DNA of 64,000 nt from Mucilaginibacter gotjawali (GTDB lineage: Bacteria > Bacteroidota > Bacteroidia > Sphingobacteriales > Sphingobacteriaceae): contig NZ_AP017313.1 in assembly GCF_002355435.1 (NCBI RefSeq), positions 6,262,001 to 6,326,000 on the forward strand. Direction: 5' to 3'. This document shows positions 17,670-26,225 of this stretch, piece by piece. Under the pieces are notes generated by a model. That model saw only the letters and a program-made list of their open reading frames with translations, ran no database searches and was not told where the DNA came from. A program made the position numbers and the translations under genes. Every line of letters starts with the position of its first letter. Positions within the stretch are counted from its first letter, which is position 1.

Positions 17670-18848
17670 ATGGCAGGAAAAAGGAAATTTATTGTTGTGC
17701 TGATAGTAACCGCGACTTTGTTTGCCTGTAAAAAGCAAATCAGCTCGTCGGTAACCAGTGCGCCCAATAATTACCTGGTGGTTACCGGCAATATCATACC
17801 TAACGATACTTCGACAATTTCGTTGAGCCGTACCGTAAATATCGCAGGAAAGCCAAATTCAAAGCCGGAGCTTAATGCGTCGGTGAGCATCGAAGGGTCA
17901 CAGGGTGGTAGCGATCACTTAACTGCAACCGGCAACGGAAACTATGTATTATCCCCGCTAAACTTATCAACAGCACAAAGTTATCGTTTAAAAATCACAA
18001 CAGGTGACGGCAAACAGTATGCATCGGATTTCGTATCAGTTAAAAACTCTCCTCCTATAGACACCCTGAACTATAACCTTAAAAACAGTGGTCTGCAGAT
18101 TAACGTAAGCACACATGACCCGGCCAGTAACACCCATTATTACAGGTGGGATTATACAGAAACGTACATTATTCACTCCATGTATTACTCGCATTTTATG
18201 GTAGTAAATCATGATACGACCGCTGTGCGCCCGGCCGATCAGCAAATTTATCAATGCTGGGCAAGTGACACTGCGAGTACAATTGTTTTGGGTACATCTG
18301 CAAAATTATCGAAAGATATAATCAGCGATCAGCCGGTAATAGCTATTCCTTTTAATTCCGAAAAGGGATTTATTCGATATAGTATACTAGTTAAACAATA
18401 TGCGTTAACTGCTGATGCCTATAACTATTTCGTCCTGCTAAAAAAGAATACGGAACAATTAGGAAGTATTTTTGATGCGCAGCCATCGGCTTTGAGGGGT
18501 AACATACATTGCACTTCAAATCCAGCTGAACCAGTTATTGGGTATATTACAGCCGGAACAACGACGCAAAAAAGGATATTTATTGACCATAACGACCTTC
18601 CTGGATGGGCTGCATCAAAGCCAGATACCGCCTGTTCGGCAGATACGTTGCTATACATGCGCATTATTAAATTAAAATCGGGGGGTGATACATTTGCCAT
18701 GGAGGTGCATGACCTTATTTACGGCGGGATAAAAATACCTATTGATATTGTAGGGCGCTATCCGACCGGCGGCTTTACGGGCGCATTCCCGCAATGCGTT
18801 GACTGTACATTAAGGGGCGTTAATAAACCGCCATCATTTTGGAAATAG
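17670..18848 (+). CDS. DUF4249 family lipoprotein, paralog 2
   Basis: Also 392 aa, with lipobox TLFAC and the same mature start (KKQISSSVTSAPNNYLVV). It shares long blocks with its neighbours, such as HYYRWDYTETYIIHS and KKNTEQLGSIFDAQPS. It differs most in the region around residues 320-360, where the loop after the conserved aspartates has changed sequence. Such local divergence between tandem copies may reflect different ligands. Tightly packed between paralogs 1 and 3. Confidence 0.88.
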   Translation: MAGKRKFIVVLIVTATLFACKKQISSSVTSAPNNYLVVTGNIIPNDTSTISLSRTVNIAGKPNSKPELNASVSIEGSQGGSDHLTATGNGNYVLSPLNLSTAQSYRLKITTGDGKQYASDFVSVKNSPPIDTLNYNLKNSGLQINVSTHDPASNTHYYRWDYTETYIIHSMYYSHFMVVNHDTTAVRPADQQIYQCWASDTASTIVLGTSAKLSKDIISDQPVIAIPFNSEKGFIRYSILVKQYALTADAYNYFVLLKKNTEQLGSIFDAQPSALRGNIHCTSNPAEPVIGYITAGTTTQKRIFIDHNDLPGWAASKPDTACSADTLLYMRIIKLKSGGDTFAMEVHDLIYGGIKIPIDIVGRYPTGGFTGAFPQCVDCTLRGVNKPPSFWK

Positions 18849-18853
18849 AAGAC

Positions 18854-20032
18854 ATGAGTTTGAAACCAAAATATATATTTTTAACAGTACTAATGACGGC
18901 CGCGTTTGCCTGTAAAAAGCAAATCAGCTCGTCAGTTACCAATGCCCCCAACAACTACCTGGTGGTAAACGGGAATATTGCGCCTGATGATACTACAACG
19001 ATTACCCTTACCCGGACGGTAAATATTTCGGGCAAAGTAAATTCAAAACCCGAGTTAGGTGCCGCGGTTAGCATTGAAGGTTCGCAAGGCAACCACTATA
19101 ACCTGGCTGCGAATAGCAAAGGCGACTATATATTGGCGCCGGTAAATTTGTCGGCCGGGCAAAATTATCGCCTGAAAATTACGACCAGCGACGGGAAGCA
19201 ATACGCTTCGGATTTTGTACCGGTGAAGAATTCGCCGCAAATTGACACGATTAATTATGCAATTCAAAGTAAAGGTCTCCAAATCAATATAAATACCCAT
19301 GACCCGGCCAACAGCACGCATTATTACCGATGGGATTATACCGAGACTTATATTATTCACTCCCTATATAATTCGCACTATATGGAAGTAAATCATGACA
19401 CCACTGCACCCCGGCCAGCCGATAAAGAAATATACCAATGCTGGGCCAGCGATACCTCAAGCACTATTGTTTTGGGTTCGTCAGCGAAATTATCAAAAGA
19501 TATCATCAGTGCACAACCCGTTATCACCATCCCTTCAACTTCCGAAAAAATTCACATCAGGTACAGTATAATGGTAAAGCAATACGCATTAACAACCGAT
19601 GCCTATAACTATTTTGTATTGTTAAAAAAGAACACCGAACAGTTAGGCAGCATTTTCGATGCGCAGCCCTCGGAGCTGACCGGTAATATCCATTGTTTAA
19701 CAAACCCGTCTGAGCCGGTTGTCGGATTCGTAACAGCAGGTTCGGTTACACAGCAACGTATTTTTATTGATAATGCAAATTTACCCGCATGGCAGGCCGA
19801 TCTTCCCTTTAAGGGTTGCTCAGCAGATACGCTCGTGTATATTTACACCATACCAAAATCTGTTCCGCCGCAATCAATTTTACAGGTAAAAGAATTTATT
19901 TACACAGATGTGATGATCCCAATTGACTATGTAGAAGGTATTTACCCAAACAACGGCTACACCGCAGCATTCCCCTATTGTGTTGACTGTACTTTAAGGG
20001 GAAGTAACAGGCAACCCTCATTCTGGAAATGA
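18854..20032 (+). CDS. DUF4249 family lipoprotein, paralog 3
   Basis: The frame opens at a TTG at 18839 inside the previous gene, but ATG 18854 gives 392 aa, exactly the length of the other two copies, with lipobox AAFAC followed by KKQISSSV. The C-terminal block is CVDCTLRGSNRQPSFWK. Three successive genes of equal length show a tandem triplication whose copies have since diverged. Same likely role as the other two: a surface accessory to the TonB receptor. Confidence 0.88.
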   Translation: MSLKPKYIFLTVLMTAAFACKKQISSSVTNAPNNYLVVNGNIAPDDTTTITLTRTVNISGKVNSKPELGAAVSIEGSQGNHYNLAANSKGDYILAPVNLSAGQNYRLKITTSDGKQYASDFVPVKNSPQIDTINYAIQSKGLQININTHDPANSTHYYRWDYTETYIIHSLYNSHYMEVNHDTTAPRPADKEIYQCWASDTSSTIVLGSSAKLSKDIISAQPVITIPSTSEKIHIRYSIMVKQYALTTDAYNYFVLLKKNTEQLGSIFDAQPSELTGNIHCLTNPSEPVVGFVTAGSVTQQRIFIDNANLPAWQADLPFKGCSADTLVYIYTIPKSVPPQSILQVKEFIYTDVMIPIDYVEGIYPNNGYTAAFPYCVDCTLRGSNRQPSFWK

Positions 20033-20064
20033 AACAATAAATAATTAAACGCAATGCACCGCAT

Positions 20065-22473
20065 ATGAAGAACGCAACAGTTATTTTTTTCGCATTGGTA
20101 GGTTTGGCAGCAGGCCGTGTAATGGCACAGCAGGCCGTGCCCGCCGAAATGGCTCCCATTCAAAAAAACTTCAACGATTACAATACCAATTCGTTGCAGG
20201 AAAAACTATTTGTACATACCAACAGAAACTTATGTACGGCAGGGGAATTGTTATGGTTTAAAATTTATAATGTCGACGGCATTTACCTGCGCCCGTTAAA
20301 CATCAGCAAAGTGGCTTATGTTGAGGTGCTGGATAACAACCAAAACGCGGTACTGCAAACCAAAATAACGATGAAAGATAACGGGGGCGATGGGTCGTTG
20401 TTTATCCCCCTAACAATGCCAACGGGCAATTACACCCTTAGGGCCTATACCAATTGGATGAAGAATTTTAGCCCGGATTATTATTTCTCAAAAAAGATTT
20501 CCATTATCAATCCTTTAAAAAGCCCCGAATCGGCTGGTAAAACAAACGCAAACGCCTATGATATACAGTTTTTCCCTGAAGGAGGCGAACTGGTAAATGG
20601 TATGGAAAGCGTTGTTGGCGTTAAAGCAACCAACCAGTTTGGTAAAGGCATAAACTTTAAAGGCGCAATTTTGAACGAAAAAAATGACACCGTTGCCAGG
20701 TTTGCCCCGCTTAAATTCGGACTGGGTCATTTTACCTTTAAGCCTGAGAATTTTGGAGTTTACCACGCCGTAATAAAAATTGACGGTAAAGAAGTTCAAA
20801 AAAAGTTACCGGTTATTTATGCAAACGGGTATGTAATGCAATTAACAGATAACGGGTCCGGAATGCTATCTGTTAAGATAAACTCAAACTTACCAAAAGA
20901 AAACCTCTACCTTTTTGCACAAACCAGGAATGTAATAAAACTAATTGAAACAACCGTTTGCGATAACGGCACAGCAAATTTCAAGATTGATAAAAGCAAG
21001 CTTGGCGACGGTATTTCGCAAATTACTATTTTCAATGGCGAGCGCAATCCTGTTTGCGAACGACTTTATTTTAAACGCCCGCAAAAGCAGTTGATGTTAA
21101 GTGCAGCAACTAATGCAGGTGGATATGGGCTCCGTAAAAGGGTTGACGTTGCCATTACCGCTAAAGGCCAAAATGGAATGCCCGAAGCTGCTGATCTTTC
21201 CGTAGCTGTTTACCGGATCGACTCCCTGCAGTATGACGATAAAACGAATATCCTGAATTATTTATGGTTAAGCGCCGACCTGAAGGGGACCATCGAATCG
21301 CCTGAATATTATTTCAACAGCAATGATGCATTGTGGCCGCAAACTGCTGATAACCTTATGCTAACCCAAGGCTGGCGCAGTTTTTCATGGAAAGACGTAT
21401 TCGAAAATAAAACCCGCTCATTTACATTTTTACCGGAATTTAACGGCCCGATCATCAATGGTAAAATCACTAACCAATCAGGCCAAAAGCCTGCGAAAGA
21501 TGTTTTTGTTTACCTGGGCATACCCGGCAAAAGCGTTCAGTTATCTGCTTCAAAGAGCGACTCCCTTGGCCGTTTAACTTTTAATATGAAAGCTTTTTAT
21601 GGCCCTTCTGAAATTATTGCTGAAACTAATACCGAAATCGACACCAATTACCATATCGATATATTAAGCCCCTTTTCGGAACAATTTGCCCAAACAGTTT
21701 TGCCTCATCTTGACATTACCCCGGCTATGGAAACAAGTTTTGAGGACCAAAGCCTGGCCATGCAGGTGCAAAATATTTACAATGGCCTCTTATTAAAGCA
21801 ATTTAACGAACCCCGGGCCGATAGCGGCGCGTTTTATGGTGAACCGGCGAAAACTTATTTATTGGATAATTATACCCGGTTTACCACCATTGAGGAAATC
21901 ATGCGCGAATACGTCCGCGAGGTAAACATTAGCCGCCCGCACGACCAGTTCAGGATAAAGGTAATTGATGGCGTTGGCTTTTTGAGTGAAAATGACCCCA
22001 TGGTGTTGGTAGATGGTATTCCATTTTTTAAGATGAACAAGGTATTCGCCATTGACCCCCTAAAATTGCGCAAACTTGAGGTTGTGCCCTATACCTATTA
22101 CCTTGGCCCTTCTACCGAACAGGGTATATTCAGTTTTACAAGCTATAAGAGCGATTTCGGCGGGGCCGAGATCGACCCGCATGCTGTGGTTATTGATTAT
22201 GAAGGCCTTCAAATACAAAGGCAATTTTATGCGCCGGAATATGATACCGAACAAAAGGCATATACCAGAACACCTGATTTCAGGACAGCATTGTACTGGT
22301 CGCCTTATGTTGTTACCGGCACTGATGGCAATAAAAATGTTTCATTTTATACCTCCGATTTGCCCGGGAAATACATAGGTGTGATCCAGGGTATCAGCCA
22401 AAATGGCGATGCCGGGAGCCAAACGTTTACATTTGAGGTGAAACCCTATTTAAGCGCTCAAACAAATAAATAG
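20065..22473 (+). CDS. MG2/macroglobulin-like periplasmic protein with TonB-plug-like C-terminal region
   Basis: An 802-aa exported protein (signal peptide 1-21, ending VMAQ). Residues 40-150 form an MG2-type beta domain (EKLFVHTNRNLCTAGELLWFKIYN, then TMPTGNYTLRAYTNWM), followed by further beta domains. Near residue 640 the sequence PMVLVDGIPFF resembles the plug segment of TonB receptors. This architecture often ends receptor/DUF4249 operons in Bacteroidota. Role unknown; extracytoplasmic scaffold or ligand handling is inferred. Starts 32 bp after the last DUF4249 gene. Confidence 0.85.
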   Translation: MKNATVIFFALVGLAAGRVMAQQAVPAEMAPIQKNFNDYNTNSLQEKLFVHTNRNLCTAGELLWFKIYNVDGIYLRPLNISKVAYVEVLDNNQNAVLQTKITMKDNGGDGSLFIPLTMPTGNYTLRAYTNWMKNFSPDYYFSKKISIINPLKSPESAGKTNANAYDIQFFPEGGELVNGMESVVGVKATNQFGKGINFKGAILNEKNDTVARFAPLKFGLGHFTFKPENFGVYHAVIKIDGKEVQKKLPVIYANGYVMQLTDNGSGMLSVKINSNLPKENLYLFAQTRNVIKLIETTVCDNGTANFKIDKSKLGDGISQITIFNGERNPVCERLYFKRPQKQLMLSAATNAGGYGLRKRVDVAITAKGQNGMPEAADLSVAVYRIDSLQYDDKTNILNYLWLSADLKGTIESPEYYFNSNDALWPQTADNLMLTQGWRSFSWKDVFENKTRSFTFLPEFNGPIINGKITNQSGQKPAKDVFVYLGIPGKSVQLSASKSDSLGRLTFNMKAFYGPSEIIAETNTEIDTNYHIDILSPFSEQFAQTVLPHLDITPAMETSFEDQSLAMQVQNIYNGLLLKQFNEPRADSGAFYGEPAKTYLLDNYTRFTTIEEIMREYVREVNISRPHDQFRIKVIDGVGFLSENDPMVLVDGIPFFKMNKVFAIDPLKLRKLEVVPYTYYLGPSTEQGIFSFTSYKSDFGGAEIDPHAVVIDYEGLQIQRQFYAPEYDTEQKAYTRTPDFRTALYWSPYVVTGTDGNKNVSFYTSDLPGKYIGVIQGISQNGDAGSQTFTFEVKPYLSAQTNK

Positions 22474-22495
22474 AAAAAGGGCGCTTATTTTTCAC
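22452..22495 (+). terminator. Possible intrinsic terminator of the TonB receptor operon
   Basis: AAGCGC at 22452-22457 pairs with GCGCTT at 22481-22486, followed by ATTTTTC. The stem starts inside the end of the MG2 gene and the loop is long (23 nt), so this is a weak call. Confidence 0.4.
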
Positions 22496-22662
22496 CCATT
22501 CGTTAATGGCTAATAAACAACCACACGTGACAAATTTTTATTTGCCAAAATTTTGCCCCCTGCTTATGCACTGTCGATTATAAAGACTTAAACGCGGGCG
22601 TAAGCATAAAGTAACCGGGAGCAAAAATTGTTAAAATGATAAAAATTTAATTTTTTTATTTA

Positions 22663-22698
22663 ATTCCTACTACTTATATGGGAATAATACTATATTTG
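22663..22698 (+). promoter_or_regulatory. Putative promoter with 26-bp element shared with 44688-44713
   Basis: The 26-bp word at 22663-22688 matches 44688-44713 at 22 of 26 positions. It is followed at 22691-22698 by TATATTTG, a perfect Bacteroidota -7 box (TAnnTTTG). The element covers roughly the -10 to -35 zone and is partly palindromic (TTCC...GGAA), like a regulator site. No clear protein gene follows on the plus strand. Confidence 0.55.
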
Positions 22699-22704
22699 TG
22701 ATAA

Positions 22705-22990
22705 TGATTTTAGTTTTTACGCAGACCGCGCTATGGCTGCTATGACAAAGACTTAAGGCGGTTGAGATAGCGCAGAAAATGCAATATGAACAAAATGAGG
22801 CGTTGTATGGTTACCGGCAAACCATAACGACCGTGAAACGTGTACACGGATGAACCCAAATAGGGGAATTGATTAACTGATATACAAGAGAACGGCTTGC
22901 GGTAATGCGTCCGGTATTGTATTACCTGTCCAATGCTATTATAAACAATAAAAAGGGTGGTGAATTGCGCCTTAGCCGCCAATAACTATC
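22705..22990 (+). ncRNA. Candidate structured RNA in the 560-bp gap before the EPS locus
   Basis: Downstream of the TATATTTG box no convincing ORF is present; the longest on the plus strand is 24 codons. Several perfect short stems are visible: GCGCTAT with ATAGCGC (about 33-nt loop), TATGGTT with AACCATA, CCGTG with CACGG, and GGTAAT with ATTACC. This is compatible with a small RNA or a decayed gene. Short stems can arise by chance, so confidence is low. The rest of 22474-23032 holds nothing else I can name. Confidence 0.25.
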
Positions 22991-23032
22991 TTTCTCATTG
23001 GTATATTTAATTAGGGCAAACAAACTCCTTAT

Positions 23033-23857
23033 TTAAGAAATGCTGACATTTTTGTATTCCTGTTTATTATTTGTATCGTTCATCTTTTCTATTGCCGATC
23101 GATATTCAACACTATTGAACTTAATCTTCTCATAAAATAAAAGCCATAGAAAAACAACATTGGTAATAAGGTATCTTTTAAACAGCCTTCTTGGCTCTAA
23201 AAGCAAACGGAATAACCATTCAAGGCTGTTTCTTTGCATCCAGATTGGAGCCCGTTTTTGTAATCCTACAAATACAGGTAAGGCGCCACCAATCCCGATC
23301 ATCACTGACTGGATCCTGCCTTTCATTTCGGCCATCCACCACTCTTGTTTGGGGCATCCCAGGGCAACAAAAACGATATTGGCTCCTGATTGATTGATGT
23401 TTTCAACAACAGCAGATTTTTCAGCTACTGTGAGGTATCTGAAAGGCGGAGAATAGATGCCGGCAATGTTTAACGATGGGTAATTTTCTTTTAAAAAAAA
23501 TTTGGCATGTTCTATTAATTCAGGCGAGCCGCCATAAAAATAAACAGAATGGTTCTCTTTAATCGATCTTTCTATCAATAAAGGAAGCAGCCCCATCCCG
23601 TCTACCCTAACTTGCTCAATACCATATAACAGTTTAAAACTTTTTGCCAAAGGCATGCCATCAGGGGTTATAATTTCAGCATCGTTTATGACACGCTGAA
23701 AGGACTTTGACCTATGTGCTTCAACCAGCATATGTGCGTTGGCAATACAAACATAAGAGGATTTCCTTTCCCTGCCCAAACCAAGAATCAAGCTCACAAA
23801 TTCTTCATATTTCCCCCAGGATACATCGATTGATAAAATTCTTTTTTTGTTCAACAT
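23033..23857 (-). CDS. WecG/TagA/CpsF family glycosyltransferase, left-flank copy
   Basis: GT26-type enzyme (274 aa) that adds a sugar, often ManNAc or a related residue, to a lipid-linked acceptor on the cytoplasmic face of the membrane. Family motifs: CIANAHMLVEAHRS, DAEIITPDGMPLAKS, VYFYGGSPE, VFVALGCPKQEWW, IGIGGALPVFVG and KRAPIWMQRNSLEWLFRL. It points away from the EPS genes and has a close paralog at 44900, at the far end of the locus. About 34 residues at the C-terminus are extra and poorly conserved. Confidence 0.9.
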   Translation of the reverse strand: MLNKKRILSIDVSWGKYEEFVSLILGLGRERKSSYVCIANAHMLVEAHRSKSFQRVINDAEIITPDGMPLAKSFKLLYGIEQVRVDGMGLLPLLIERSIKENHSVYFYGGSPELIEHAKFFLKENYPSLNIAGIYSPPFRYLTVAEKSAVVENINQSGANIVFVALGCPKQEWWMAEMKGRIQSVMIGIGGALPVFVGLQKRAPIWMQRNSLEWLFRLLLEPRRLFKRYLITNVVFLWLLFYEKIKFNSVEYRSAIEKMNDTNNKQEYKNVSIS

Positions 23858-24264
23858 TGCGGGTAAAGCAGTTATTATTAGTTCCGTTAAATCAATTTAA
23901 TATAGAAATAACATTTTCTCCAAGAGAAAATAATATTGATTTCTTTACATATTAATTTAATTGCTGTTTTTGCATTTTAAATGCTATTTTGTTGCATTTA
24001 TTTTAATTTTAAATGCATTAGTTTAATTAAATTTTCCATTATTATGTAAATTATGCAATTTGCCCGACAAAGAAACGTTAAAAAAATTATTATGTTTCAT
24101 TAAAATAATGGAAAATAGATTAGAATTTGATTAAAAGTTAAATACTGTAAAATATAATATCTAAACTTGGTACCAAAATTTATCGCCTGCTAAAATCGGG
24201 TTGGATTTGGTTTGAAAGAGGAAATTTGCAAACAATTGATACCTACTGAAAAACGTGAAATTAC
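23858..24264. promoter_or_regulatory. 407-bp divergent, AT-rich region between wecG-like gene and gmd
   Basis: Very AT-rich spacer that must hold the promoters for both directions. A perfect inverted repeat, ATTTTCTC-CAA-GAGAAAAT, lies at 23913-23931, about 55 bp upstream of the minus-strand gene; it could be an operator or leader hairpin. I could not place a convincing TAnnTTTG box for gmd. No ORF of note. Confidence 0.5.
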
Positions 24265-25380
24265 ATGAAAAAGAAAGCGTTACTTACTGGAGTCACCGGA
24301 CAGGACGGTGCCTACCTAACTGAATTACTATTATCAAAAGGCTATGAAGTTCATGGCATAAAACGACGTTCATCATTATTTAACACGGAACGGATTGATC
24401 ATTTATACCATGATCCGCATGATACTGAGCGTAACATGGTCCTTCATTTTGGGGATCTGAGCGACTCAACAAACCTGATCAGGATTGTCCAACAGGTTCA
24501 GCCTGATGAAATTTATAACCTTGGTGCAATGTCGCATGTAAAGGTTAGTTTCGATACCCCCGAATATACTGCGAATGCCGATGGTATTGGTACGCTGCGG
24601 CTGCTTGAAGCGATCAGGATATTAGGCCTTGAGAAAAAAACACGGATATACCAGGCCTCAACATCAGAGCTGTACGGGCTGGTACAGGCTGTTCCTCAAT
24701 CAGAAACCACCCCATTTTATCCACGCAGCCCTTACGCGGTAGCTAAACTTTATGCTTACTGGATAACTGTTAACTACCGCGAAGCATACGGCATGTACGC
24801 GTGCAACGGCATTTTGTTTAATCACGAGAGCCCTTTGCGTGGCGAAACATTTGTTACGCGCAAGATTACCAGGGCCGTAGCTAAAATTGCTATGGGGCTG
24901 CAGGACAAACTTTTTTTAGGCAACCTGGATGCACAGCGTGATTGGGGACACGCTAAAGATTATGTAGAAGCGATGTACCTCATTCTGCAACAGGATCAGC
25001 CCGAAGATTTTGTGATCGCGACAGGTGTTACCACCCGGGTAAGGGAGTTTGTTCGTTTGGCATTTGCCGAGGTTGGCATTGAGGTGGCGTTTAAGGGTGA
25101 TGGTGCAGATGAAAAAGGGTATGTGGTTTATTGCAGTAATCCCGACTTTCAAATTGAACCCGGAAAAGAAATTGTTTCTGTTGACCCCCGTTATTTCAGG
25201 CCAACCGAAGTTGAACTGTTAATTGGCGACCCTTCAAAGTCTACCTCAAAACTTGGATGGAAACCTAAATATAATTTACAGCAATTGGTTGAAGAAATGG
25301 TAGCCGCGGATCTTGAATTATTCCAGAAAGAAAGACTGCTTAAGGAGGCCGGCTACGCCATTAAGAATCAATTTGAATAA
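24265..25380 (+). CDS. gmd: GDP-mannose 4,6-dehydratase
   Basis: Converts GDP-D-mannose to GDP-4-keto-6-deoxy-D-mannose, the precursor of GDP-fucose, GDP-rhamnose and related sugars. An extended SDR of 371 aa, normal for the family: GVTGQDGAYLTELLL for NADP binding at 8-22, GIKRRSSLFNTERID, the Thr/Ser-Glu active site in STSELYG, and YPRSPYAVAKLYAYW with the catalytic YxxxK. First gene of the plus-strand exopolysaccharide locus. The second enzyme (GDP-fucose synthase or GDP-rhamnose reductase) is not in the window. Confidence 0.95.
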   Translation: MKKKALLTGVTGQDGAYLTELLLSKGYEVHGIKRRSSLFNTERIDHLYHDPHDTERNMVLHFGDLSDSTNLIRIVQQVQPDEIYNLGAMSHVKVSFDTPEYTANADGIGTLRLLEAIRILGLEKKTRIYQASTSELYGLVQAVPQSETTPFYPRSPYAVAKLYAYWITVNYREAYGMYACNGILFNHESPLRGETFVTRKITRAVAKIAMGLQDKLFLGNLDAQRDWGHAKDYVEAMYLILQQDQPEDFVIATGVTTRVREFVRLAFAEVGIEVAFKGDGADEKGYVVYCSNPDFQIEPGKEIVSVDPRYFRPTEVELLIGDPSKSTSKLGWKPKYNLQQLVEEMVAADLELFQKERLLKEAGYAIKNQFE

Positions 25381-25419
25381 ACTTTCTATTTATTAAACAA
25401 CTATCCCAATATTATAATT

Positions 25420-26220
25420 GTGAAATTCATTAAACAAGTTGGATTACTGTTCCTGGTAACGATTATATTAGGTTCATGCGTAAGCCAAAAAAATGTGGCT
25501 TATTTTCAAACACCCAACCCGTCGTCAGACTCGGCCAGCTTTGAGATTTCAAACCTGTACGCAGCCACGATACAGCCATCGGATATTTTAAGTATCGATA
25601 TAAGCAGCCTAAGCCAGGAGGCGAGCCTGATGGTTAACCCGCATTTACCCATGCAGGCAGCCAGCGTAACGCAGCAAGCCACACAATATAATAACCCTCC
25701 GGCTGCTATCGGGTATTTAGTTGATAACCAGGGGCAGGTTACCATTCCTTTGATCGGGAAGGTAAAAGTTAGCGGTTTAACCACATTTGTAGCTGCCGAT
25801 ACGATTACCCGCAGGCTTGATAACCTGCTTGTGCAGCCCACCGTAAATATTCGCATCCTTAATTTCAAGATTTCTGTTTTAGGTGAAGTTGTTCGCCCGG
25901 CAGTTTACACCATCCCAAATGAAAAAGTTTCTATTCCGGAAGCTATTGCTATGGCTGGTGATTTAACCATCTATGCAAAAAGAGATAATATTTTATTGGT
26001 TCGCGAAGTTAATGGCAAAAGGACCTTTAACCGTATCGACATAACTCAAAGAAACTTGTTTAATTCACCATTTTATTATTTGCACCCAAATGATATTTTA
26101 TATATCGAGCCCGGAAAAGGCAGGATAACATCGAGTGACCGAAGCATACAGCTGGCTCCAATAATCATCAGCGGGTTAACCCTGATAGCAACACTTTTAT
26201 TGGCCGCTCTTAAAAAATAA
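25420..26220 (+). CDS. Polysaccharide export outer-membrane lipoprotein (Wza-like)
   Basis: A 266-aa lipoprotein (lipobox LGSC, Cys near residue 20, then VSQKNVAYFQ) with a polysaccharide-export domain (LSIDISSLSQEA to QPTVNIRILN), an SLBB-type domain and a C-terminal hydrophobic segment (IIISGLTLIATLLLAAL). It would form the outer-membrane exit channel for the exopolysaccharide. The start is GTG at 25420; no better ATG is present. Five bases separate its stop from the Wzc-like kinase gene, its expected inner-membrane partner. Confidence 0.9.
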   Translation: MKFIKQVGLLFLVTIILGSCVSQKNVAYFQTPNPSSDSASFEISNLYAATIQPSDILSIDISSLSQEASLMVNPHLPMQAASVTQQATQYNNPPAAIGYLVDNQGQVTIPLIGKVKVSGLTTFVAADTITRRLDNLLVQPTVNIRILNFKISVLGEVVRPAVYTIPNEKVSIPEAIAMAGDLTIYAKRDNILLVREVNGKRTFNRIDITQRNLFNSPFYYLHPNDILYIEPGKGRITSSDRSIQLAPIIISGLTLIATLLLAALKK

Positions 26221-26225
26221 ATGAT

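Noticed and set aside
22740..22982. 80-codon minus-strand frame in the gap before the EPS locus
   Set aside because: No ribosome site, no family likeness, and composition like that of non-coding DNA.
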